A program made the position numbers and the translations under genes. Below the pieces are notes generated by a model, which was not told where the DNA came from, made no database searches, and saw nothing but the letters and a program-made list of their open reading frames with translations. From Neptuniibacter victor (GTDB taxonomy: Bacteria; Pseudomonadota; Gammaproteobacteria; Pseudomonadales; Balneatricaceae), in assembly GCA_027943745.1 (NCBI GenBank), contig AP025763.1:868001-932000 (forward strand): 64,000 nt of DNA, in the 5' to 3' direction. Positions 17,435-25,241 of this stretch are shown in pieces (the first letter of the stretch is position 1; each line of letters starts with the position of its first letter).

Positions 17435-18861
17435 TATTTTTAGTGTTTATCTTATTGTCGTTGTCCCTTTCTGGTTGCGGAAGTTTTTGGGAATTGGTCA
17501 TGACGGATGAAGAGAAACGTTTATTACGCAATTCAGCTAGAGAAGCAGCGGCTTGTCAGATTAGCAGGGCTGCGCAAGCTCCTATGGGGCATAAGAGCTT
17601 ATATACCTATACACAAGGGAGCTGTGTCGCAGCGCCATTGCGTGATGAAGTTTGGTATGGACAAGATGAACAAACACCTCAAAGGCGGTTTTATGGTGAC
17701 CTGTTTTGCCAACAGCCGGTGCAGTTTCAGCTAACACGCTATCATCGTTTCTGCCAAGATTATGTTTTCTCAGAGCGCTTAGGAAGGGATCAATCTTTAG
17801 AATTGAAAAGGGCATGGACATTGAATCCAGCTAGCCGCTTTCGTCTGCCTTTAGTAAGGCAATATAGTTTTGAACAACCTTTTATGACAACTCGTATTTA
17901 TAACGTGGTGTCAGTTTCTGAAGAGAAGGTATTTTTACCGCGAACAGAACCCCTTCATTTGCGAAAAGGCTCAGGGAGATGTGAGTTGCAAATGCGAATT
18001 TATAAAGCTAATCCACTAAGCAAAAAAGGAAAATCTTTGTTGGTTTTTCATGGCGGTGGAGGACACCAAAGAGGATTTCATTCCCTTGCTCTGGAGAGTC
18101 GCATTCCTGAATTTACTAACCAAGGTTTTACTGTCTACATGCCGTTTTATAGGTTGTTAGGTGAAGGTGACACGACAAAGGAATGTAGCAATGCTGGATG
18201 GAGCGGGATCAAAGGCGATGCCGCGGCTGCGTTGAAGTGGGTTAGCAAAAACCAGCAACAGTTTGGTGATCAAGAAGGAAAGATTTCTTTATTGGCACAA
18301 GGTTCTGGGGCATTGATGGCTGGCTGGTTGATGACAGAGTCTCCAGATTTAATCGCTCGAAGCGTTATGTTATACCCGATACTTGATAGCGCTAGTTTAC
18401 GTTTAAAAATTTTGAAAGAGGGAGGCTATGAAGAAAGTCGTGCCGTATTGGAAAGGATATTGAAGCAAAAGCTAGAAGATGTTTCAGATGATAATTTGAT
18501 ATTACACGAAACGAGCTTGTTGGCGCGAATAGCTGTTTCTGCTAAAACGCCTCCCCCTATGTTTTTGCTGCATGGAGGACGAGACCGAAGAGTTCCTGCG
18601 CAGCAATCTATCCTAGCGTGCAGCATTTATGCAAAAAGAGCAAAGATAGTGATGAAGAAGCAAGGGGATGCCGTCAATTGTGGTGCTTCATTATTGCATT
18701 TACTTCCAGGTGCCGGATACCAGTTAGATTATTGTTTGCAGGGAGTGGACTGTCCCGCTGGGGATTCTCTGTCACGTCAACAGGTGAATGTTGCATTGGC
18801 CCATGCAAATTATTGGTTATTAGGAGAGACGGTTGCCTTAAATAAGGAGGTTGGTAAATGA
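17419..18861 (+). CDS. Lipoprotein alpha/beta hydrolase
   Basis: A 480-residue predicted lipoprotein with lipobox LSGC (Cys20). The first 190 residues are a Cys-rich region I do not recognise. The second half is an alpha/beta hydrolase: oxyanion-type 'HGGGGHQRGF' (211-220), nucleophile elbow AQGSGA with Ser296 (less usual than GxSxG: Q at -2, G on both sides), and acid candidate in 'HGGRDRRVP'. A His near 'LLHLLPGAGY' may complete the triad. It overlaps its upstream neighbour by 16 bp and its downstream one by 4 bp. Confidence 0.8.
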   Translation: MRRYLIFLVFILLSLSLSGCGSFWELVMTDEEKRLLRNSAREAAACQISRAAQAPMGHKSLYTYTQGSCVAAPLRDEVWYGQDEQTPQRRFYGDLFCQQPVQFQLTRYHRFCQDYVFSERLGRDQSLELKRAWTLNPASRFRLPLVRQYSFEQPFMTTRIYNVVSVSEEKVFLPRTEPLHLRKGSGRCELQMRIYKANPLSKKGKSLLVFHGGGGHQRGFHSLALESRIPEFTNQGFTVYMPFYRLLGEGDTTKECSNAGWSGIKGDAAAALKWVSKNQQQFGDQEGKISLLAQGSGALMAGWLMTESPDLIARSVMLYPILDSASLRLKILKEGGYEESRAVLERILKQKLEDVSDDNLILHETSLLARIAVSAKTPPPMFLLHGGRDRRVPAQQSILACSIYAKRAKIVMKKQGDAVNCGASLLHLLPGAGYQLDYCLQGVDCPAGDSLSRQQVNVALAHANYWLLGETVALNKEVGK

Positions 18862-21209
18862 CTTCTGCGTTGAAGCTGCTTCAGGTAACCGGTGTTAAGC
18901 AGGGCTCTGTTATCTATTTACGGAGCTTGTTTATTTTATTTTTATTTATCATCTTTTTAGAAGGGTGCTCCACAGTTAAGCCGATATTGCCGAATAATAC
19001 TTTTCCCGTCAAAGCCGGTGATGTCGGACCGGTTGCGAGTACGAATGTTCTACAACAGCCGTTTACATGTGCTACTGCGCGAGCGGGGATGGGAGAGCCT
19101 CTTGTGGATAATCAGGAAGAGAAAGGTCAGCCTGTTTATAAACAGTGGTTGTTTTTGGAATTTAAAAAGGGGTATAGCCAGTATTGTGGGGCACCAATGA
19201 GTGTCGTTTATTATTATCGAAATGTAGATGGCCTTTTTGTTCAGTTATCACTGGAGCAGATACAGTCGAAAGAGCTGCCCGAGGATATTGCATATTTAAC
19301 TCAGGGAAATGGGGATAAGCCTTTTGTTGTTCGATTTGAGAGAGGAGTCATTAATCGTTTCATCTACGGCGTCACTGGTTTAACTGCTTGGCCTATTGTT
19401 GATAATTTAGATCACTCTATAGGGGGGATTGATCGAACTTTATGGAATAAACGCTTGATCATGTTCTTCTTGGGGGGAATCGGTTTAGGGCATCAGCAAT
19501 CGGGGGGACTATCTATAAAGTTGTTAGGTGAGAATGCCGCTGAGAATCGGCACTTTATTAGTTTATTTAATTCCGAATTACTTAGTAAGGGTTACTTGTT
19601 AACAGGTTCAAGCGGTATGGGGACTGATACTTCTTACAATTTACCTTTATTAGGGGAAACGGCCGTTATGTTAAAGGAACAAGTGGTTTCAGAATATGGC
19701 CGGCCAGATAAAACGCTAGGAGTTGGGGGCTCAGGAGGCGCTATTCAGCAAATATATAATATGAAGAGACACCCCGCGTTACTCGATGGGATGATAGCCA
19801 GCCATCTTTTCCCAGATTTGCTAACGCAGATCCCTGGTGTTGGTGATTGTGAGTTATTGGAATATTATTTCGATCGCAGCTCAGCAAAGATGAGTAAGGG
19901 AACCAGTTTTTGGCGTTACTGGTCACATCGAGGCCTTATTGAAGGATTTAACGCGCTTGATGGCTATCAAAGTCGATATAGTGTTGATGGAAGTGGTATT
20001 CCTATGATGGCTGATGCTTATCCGGGAAGCTCTGTTTGCGTCGATGGTTGGCGAGGCATTACTCCGATTGTGTTTAATCCTCAGATGTATTTGCCCTTTA
20101 TAGATAACCATCAAGTGTGGTTGAAACATGATGCTGAGCAGCTGTCACAGACTCATTGGACGCACTGGGATGATGGTAAGAACATTTATGGCTCTTCCGA
20201 AGATGGTTTTGCACATAGAACATATGATAATACCGGTGTGCAGTACGGATTACGGGCCTTAAGAAACGGTGACATAAGTGTTGATATGTTTTTAGATATC
20301 AATGCAAAAGTGGGAGGGTGGAAAGCATCAAAAGATATGAAGCGTGAATATGCACCTTATTACCCTTATGGCGCTTTGGGATTGGGTAACATATCTTTTG
20401 GGTCTTTTGTTTATGGAAATATAAAATTAACGAGCGCTTCTGATTTTATAAAAGGCACACAAAACCTTATTACTTTGTTGCCAGATAGTAGTGTGCCTTC
20501 TACAGTTAAGTATTGGTTTGGACGGAACGATAAGCAATCCGTATGGAGTCATCATAACGGAACTGCAGATTTGGGAGATGAAATAGCTCCTAGAACTAAA
20601 ATCAGTCTTACTGCCATTAAACGGGCTAAAGAAGCTGGTTTGATCTTTGATGGTGTTTGGAATAAACCTGCGATTTCATTGCTTTTGTATTTAGAGCCGC
20701 AGTTAAATATTCATGATGCTAGACAGTCGTTCGTTTTTCGCGAGCGGATGCGAAAAGCTAACAGTCCTCTTTCTCAATTTAGTATATGGGGCTTGATGCC
20801 TTCAGGGAATGAAAAGTCAGATGAAAAACAGCTTAATGTTATGGCTGTTAAAGCTGTAACAGAGTTAGATCTGTGGTTGAGCGAAGGGCGAAAACCCCGG
20901 ACAGCTGAGGATGCTTGTTGGGATAAAGAATATGAACTTGTTGCTCAAGAGGATAATAAGGTCTGGCAAGGGGCGGGCCATAGAGAATCCCGCTTAAGAG
21001 AAGGGGTGTGTTCTAAGGCGTTCCCTATTCATGCTAACCCACGTGAAGCCGCTGGCGAGCCGTTTACGACTGAGCTGATAGCCTGTCCTTTGAAATCGGT
21101 TGATGTTGCTTTAGATGATGCTACTTATGGGAATGTTCTATTTAGTACTCAACAGCAAAATTATTTGAAGAAAATCTTTGCAGATGGAGTCTGTGACTAT
21201 TCCGGTTAA
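18858..21209 (+). CDS. DUF6351-like lipoprotein, probable esterase
   Basis: A 783-residue predicted lipoprotein with a long signal region and lipobox FLEGC (Cys37). The segment 'FTCATARAGMGEPLVDN' and the serine motif GGSGG (Ser292) followed by a long catalytic-like domain resemble DUF6351 proteins, which have a tannase/feruloyl-esterase-like hydrolase fold. The family name is recalled from motif style and not checked by search. It is the last of three overlapping lipoprotein genes (ATGA overlap), which implies a joint surface or periplasmic catabolic function. Confidence 0.7.
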   Translation: MTSALKLLQVTGVKQGSVIYLRSLFILFLFIIFLEGCSTVKPILPNNTFPVKAGDVGPVASTNVLQQPFTCATARAGMGEPLVDNQEEKGQPVYKQWLFLEFKKGYSQYCGAPMSVVYYYRNVDGLFVQLSLEQIQSKELPEDIAYLTQGNGDKPFVVRFERGVINRFIYGVTGLTAWPIVDNLDHSIGGIDRTLWNKRLIMFFLGGIGLGHQQSGGLSIKLLGENAAENRHFISLFNSELLSKGYLLTGSSGMGTDTSYNLPLLGETAVMLKEQVVSEYGRPDKTLGVGGSGGAIQQIYNMKRHPALLDGMIASHLFPDLLTQIPGVGDCELLEYYFDRSSAKMSKGTSFWRYWSHRGLIEGFNALDGYQSRYSVDGSGIPMMADAYPGSSVCVDGWRGITPIVFNPQMYLPFIDNHQVWLKHDAEQLSQTHWTHWDDGKNIYGSSEDGFAHRTYDNTGVQYGLRALRNGDISVDMFLDINAKVGGWKASKDMKREYAPYYPYGALGLGNISFGSFVYGNIKLTSASDFIKGTQNLITLLPDSSVPSTVKYWFGRNDKQSVWSHHNGTADLGDEIAPRTKISLTAIKRAKEAGLIFDGVWNKPAISLLLYLEPQLNIHDARQSFVFRERMRKANSPLSQFSIWGLMPSGNEKSDEKQLNVMAVKAVTELDLWLSEGRKPRTAEDACWDKEYELVAQEDNKVWQGAGHRESRLREGVCSKAFPIHANPREAAGEPFTTELIACPLKSVDVALDDATYGNVLFSTQQQNYLKKIFADGVCDYSG

Positions 21210-21231
21210 GTAAGCCCTGAATTATCAATTA

Positions 21232-21262
21232 CACCTGGTTTTTCAATAGAAAAACACAGGTG
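21232..21262. terminator. Bidirectional terminator between the lipoprotein operon and ackA
   Basis: CACCTG-GTTTTTC pairs with GAAAAAC-A-CAGGTG (13 bp, one bulge) around a short loop, placed between convergent stop codons. Confidence 0.8.
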
Positions 21263-21269
21263 AATCGGG

Positions 21270-22448
21270 TTATTGCGTCATCTCTAGCGAATGAATAGCA
21301 AGCATTGCTTCTTCGTTCGTGGGTATGACTCTGATTTTTATTTTAGATCCGCTTTTGCAGATTAACGGCTCCCCGTTTTGATTCGCTTGGGGTGAGAATG
21401 TTGCTCCGAGCCATCTGCAGCGGTTCAGAATGCGTTCTCTGACATCCGCATCATTTTCACCAACGCCACCGGTGAAAACTATCTGCTCTAGGCCTTCTAA
21501 TGCTGCCGATAGGCGCCCAACCTCTAAAGCAGCCCTGTAACAAAACATCTCTATTGCATGTTCCGCTTCTGGGCTATTTTCATTATGTAGCTCCAGCATA
21601 TCAGAACTAATACCAGAGACGCCTAACCAGCCGCTCTGTTTGTAAATCAACGTCTCCAACTCGTCCGCACTCATATGGTGGTGCCGTTGAAGATAGAGTA
21701 AAACGCCAGGGTCAATACTGCCGCAACGACTACCCATTGGAAGACCATCGACGGCGGTGAAACCCATCGATGATGCAATAGATTGTCCATTTTTGATAGC
21801 GCACATGCTGGCCCCTGCGCCTAGATGGCAGACAATGGTATTGAGAGGTGTATCGTTTAGCTGAGAGAGTTGTCGTTGAATGAATTCGTAAGATAAACCG
21901 TGAAAACCATATCGATGAATTCCTTCATCAGTATACTTTTTAGGTAAAGCATAGTTTTGCTCTAACTTAGATTGCCCTGCATGAAACATCGTATCAAAGC
22001 AGGCAATTTGAGGCAGCGATGGCGCTAGTTTTCTACATGCACTGATCAGCCGGATATTATAAGGTTGATGCAACGGTGCAAGTGGAATGAATGCAGAAAG
22101 CTGTTCTATAACCTGATCATCAATCAGGCAAGGCATACTGAAAGTATTTCCGCCATGTACAATGCGATGACCGATTGCTTGCAATTGGTTGTCAGGCAGG
22201 GCTTGCTGGAGCCAATTTAAAATAGTTTGAAGGCTCGCTTGGTGGCGCTCTTCCGGTTTTACGGAAGAGAAATCGGGCGCACCGTTTTCTAGCATTTTTC
22301 CTTCTGCATCGTAGGCGCTGAAAGATGCGGTATTTAAAATATTACCAAGCTTAAAACTATATTTAAGCGTTAAATTACCTTGGATCAATTCAAACAACGC
22401 GCACTTTAGGCTCGAAGAGCCTCCGTTGACTGTCAGTATTGTCTGCAT
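21270..22448 (-). CDS. ackA: Acetate kinase
   Basis: A 392-residue ASKHA-fold kinase interconverting acetyl phosphate + ADP and acetate + ATP. 'LTVNGGSSSLK' at the N-terminus, 'GHRIVHGG', 'FDTMFH', 'HLGAGASM' and 'FTGGVGEN' are the standard family motifs. It starts 1 bp after the phosphotransacetylase gene, so the two form an acetate operon. Confidence 0.96.
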   Translation of the reverse strand: MQTILTVNGGSSSLKCALFELIQGNLTLKYSFKLGNILNTASFSAYDAEGKMLENGAPDFSSVKPEERHQASLQTILNWLQQALPDNQLQAIGHRIVHGGNTFSMPCLIDDQVIEQLSAFIPLAPLHQPYNIRLISACRKLAPSLPQIACFDTMFHAGQSKLEQNYALPKKYTDEGIHRYGFHGLSYEFIQRQLSQLNDTPLNTIVCHLGAGASMCAIKNGQSIASSMGFTAVDGLPMGSRCGSIDPGVLLYLQRHHHMSADELETLIYKQSGWLGVSGISSDMLELHNENSPEAEHAIEMFCYRAALEVGRLSAALEGLEQIVFTGGVGENDADVRERILNRCRWLGATFSPQANQNGEPLICKSGSKIKIRVIPTNEEAMLAIHSLEMTQ

Positions 22449-22449
22449 C

Positions 22450-23385
22450 TTATTTATTTCTATGGTGGACCATATGGGAAGCTAGGGCGCACGAGGCTAA
22501 ACGGGCCAATGTTTTATCTGATCGACTTGTTAGGATGATAGGTACTTTCGCACCTAAAGCGATACCAGCCGATTTTGCATTAGCCAAATAAATTAGCTGT
22601 TTAGCGATCATGTTAGCGGCTTCCAGGTCTGGAGCCAGTAAAATATCTGCGTCACCTGATACCGTTGAAACGATGTGTTTATCAATCGCGGCTTGTTGCG
22701 ATATAGCATTATCAAACGCTAAGGGCCCGTCGATGATTCCACCTGTTAATTGCTCTCGATCGGCCATTTTACATAATGCAGCGGCATCAATGGTGCTTTG
22801 AATGTTTGGCTTAACTTTCTCTACCGCTGATAGTACGGCTACTTTGGGGGTTTCAACACCAAGAGCACGACAGAAGTCGATAGCGTTTTGTGTGATATCA
22901 CGTTTGCAATGAAGGTCAGGAACGATATTAATAGCGGCATCAGTGATAACTAACGGCTTGTGGTAATTTGGTACATCAAATACGAATACGTGACTTAATC
23001 GACGCTCTGTACGAATCCCTTTAGTTTTATGCACAACTGCGCGCAGTAGCTCTGACGTGCCGAGGTGGCCCTTCATCAGTGCTTCTGACTCACCTCTTTT
23101 GACCATTTCACAGGCAATTTCAGCGGCGGCGTGACTGTGTTCTGTATTTATGATTTCAAAATTGCTGATGTTTAGATTTTGCTCTTCCGCAACCGCTCGG
23201 ATTTTAGTTTCAGGACCTACTAGCGTTGGAATGATCAGGTCATGCTCAGCTGCTTCGACGGCACCGATTAAGCTATTGCTGTCGACTGGATGTGCAACAG
23301 CGGTTCGAATCGGACGTGCTTTTTCAGCTTGCTGTATGAAAAATTCGAGTTGATCATGAAGTGGTGGTTTATCTTGAATAACCAT
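22450..23385 (-). CDS. Short phosphate acetyl/butyryltransferase
   Basis: A single-domain phosphotransacetylase of about 311 residues. It resembles the C-terminal Pta half of bifunctional enoyl-CoA hydratase/Pta proteins ('MKGHLGTSELLRAVV', 'ITDAAINIVPDL', 'GPLAFDNAIS', 'GDADILLAPDLEAAN') and not the long E. coli Pta. The frame extends to 23430, but the ATG at 23385 has the best ribosome binding site (CAGAGG, 6 bp away). Paired with ackA it converts acyl-CoA to acyl-phosphate; acetyl versus butyryl specificity is not visible. Confidence 0.9.
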   Translation of the reverse strand: MVIQDKPPLHDQLEFFIQQAEKARPIRTAVAHPVDSNSLIGAVEAAEHDLIIPTLVGPETKIRAVAEEQNLNISNFEIINTEHSHAAAEIACEMVKRGESEALMKGHLGTSELLRAVVHKTKGIRTERRLSHVFVFDVPNYHKPLVITDAAINIVPDLHCKRDITQNAIDFCRALGVETPKVAVLSAVEKVKPNIQSTIDAAALCKMADREQLTGGIIDGPLAFDNAISQQAAIDKHIVSTVSGDADILLAPDLEAANMIAKQLIYLANAKSAGIALGAKVPIILTSRSDKTLARLASCALASHMVHHRNK

Positions 23386-23702
23386 TGAGGCCTCTGAATC
23401 TTTATCAAAAAGTAACATGCAGCTACCCATTTATAATGCTAAGGAAGAATAAAAGGATAACTTTAGTCTATTACTTGATTATGACGCGGTGCAGCATAAA
23501 TGCCACTGATATATATCAGTTATAGTTAAGGCTATGAAAATATTAGGTATTTAAAACGCCATTAGAGGCGCGTGATGCTGGCGATTTCAGATAATTAGGC
23601 TTGTTCAGTAAAGTAATTCAAACAAAATGGTCTGTTTTTTAGTAGGGATATAATGGTATAAATGACCTATATTAAGTAGGTGTTCCTTTTGGGAGAGATA
23701 GG

Positions 23703-25181
23703 ATGCAGCAAACCATCTTTGTGGTTGATGGCAGTTCAACAATACGGACGTTTTATAAAGCAGTGCTTGAAGGGGCTGGGTATAGGGTTAAGCTTCACCA
23801 AACGGGGGAGAGCTGCTTTAAGGCACTCAATTTTGAGATACCAGACCTTATTCTTATGGGAGCAGAGCTCCCTGATACCGAGTGTGTTGCTTTATCTGGA
23901 AAGATAAAATCCCAACCTGAGTTTTTACTGGTTCCTATCATTGTTGTCTCTTCTATCCGGTCTATGGAATTAAAACGTTGCTGTTTTCAAGCGGGCGTTA
24001 CCGATTTTATTCTCAAAAACTGCACTCAGACTTTCCTTTTAGAACGTGTTGAGAATGTTATTCAGCGAAAGGAAACGTTGCAGTTCAGTCAGCATATTGC
24101 TGGGCAGCGCTTTAAGGTACTTGTTGCAGAAGATAGTGTTGCTCTGCTTGCATTATACGGTCAGATGCTTGAACAGCTCGGTTGTGACCCCGTGCTTTGT
24201 TCTAATGGTCATGAAGCTTGGGCTACCTTGCGACAGCATGATGATTTCGATCTTATAATGACGGATATGGAAATGCCTGAAATGGATGGGCACGAGTTTA
24301 CGCATTTAGTGCGTTCTTGCTCAACCTACGATCAGATTCCATTGATTGTCGTTACCCAGCATGATCAAGAAGATCTTTTATGCGAACTGTTGAACGATGG
24401 TGCGAGTGATTATATTACTAAGCCGTTTAGTCACGAGGAGCTACGTGCTCGTATAGGTTCTCATCTAAGAACTCGTCATTTGTATAAAGAGCAGCAACGC
24501 CTTAACCGAGAATTAAGTGAAGTAAATAGCTATCTAGAGGATCGGGTACGTGAGCGAACTCAGGAACTCTATGAAGCTAATATTGAAACGATAAAAAAGT
24601 TAGCGTTAGTTTGCGATTATAAAGATCTAGATACCGGCAATCACATAAATCGGGTTAAAGAGTACTGTGAAGAGCTCGGTAAGGCGATTGGTTTATCTCC
24701 TGAAGTTATTCGGCGCTTAGGTTATTCCAGTATGATGCATGATGTGGGAAAAATAACCACGCCCGATCGCATTTTGAATAAACCAGGCCCCTTAGATGAT
24801 GATGAGTGGGAGGTTATGAGATTGCACCCTTCTGCGGGCTCAAAAATTTTAGGTGAGAGTGCATTTTTTAATATGGCGCGTGATATCGCGCAGTATCACC
24901 ATGAGAAGGTTGATGGTTCAGGTTACCCAAAAGGGCTGGTAGGTGATGAAATACCTTTGGCTGCGCGTATCGTTGCAGTTGTTGATGTATTTGATGCACT
25001 GGTCTCTAAACGTAGCTATAAAAGTGCTTGGAGCGACCAAGAGGCGGTTGACGAATTAAAGCGGATTGCTGGGACTCATTTGGATAAGCGTTTGGTGGAT
25101 ATTTTTGTGTCTTTACTGGAAAACGGGGAATTAAATTATATCCGTAAGCAGTATCCAGAAGCTAAGCCAACGCTTATATGA
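23703..25181 (+). CDS. REC-REC-HD-GYP cyclic-di-GMP phosphodiesterase
   Basis: A 492-residue two-component output protein. The first receiver (1-120) has Gly53 ('LILMGAELPD') where the phosphoacceptor Asp belongs, so it is a pseudo-receiver. The second (137-255) is intact ('LIMTDMEMPEMDG', Asp188). A helical linker leads to an HD-GYP domain (about 295-485) with 'MMHDVGK' and 'HHEKVDGSGYP', complete for c-di-GMP hydrolysis. No cognate kinase is adjacent. It converges on a GGDEF-EAL gene, across a shared terminator. Confidence 0.93.
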   Translation: MQQTIFVVDGSSTIRTFYKAVLEGAGYRVKLHQTGESCFKALNFEIPDLILMGAELPDTECVALSGKIKSQPEFLLVPIIVVSSIRSMELKRCCFQAGVTDFILKNCTQTFLLERVENVIQRKETLQFSQHIAGQRFKVLVAEDSVALLALYGQMLEQLGCDPVLCSNGHEAWATLRQHDDFDLIMTDMEMPEMDGHEFTHLVRSCSTYDQIPLIVVTQHDQEDLLCELLNDGASDYITKPFSHEELRARIGSHLRTRHLYKEQQRLNRELSEVNSYLEDRVRERTQELYEANIETIKKLALVCDYKDLDTGNHINRVKEYCEELGKAIGLSPEVIRRLGYSSMMHDVGKITTPDRILNKPGPLDDDEWEVMRLHPSAGSKILGESAFFNMARDIAQYHHEKVDGSGYPKGLVGDEIPLAARIVAVVDVFDALVSKRSYKSAWSDQEAVDELKRIAGTHLDKRLVDIFVSLLENGELNYIRKQYPEAKPTLI

Positions 25182-25197
25182 TTGTGTTTGTTGCTGC

Positions 25198-25225
25198 AAA
25201 AGGGCTGTATCAAAGCCCTTTTTTT
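25198..25225. terminator. Terminator between convergent c-di-GMP genes
   Basis: AAGGGCT (25200-25206) and AGCCCTT (25214-25220) with flanking A- and T-runs; it can serve both strands. Confidence 0.88.
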
Positions 25226-25241
25226 GATTAGGCTGAATCTG

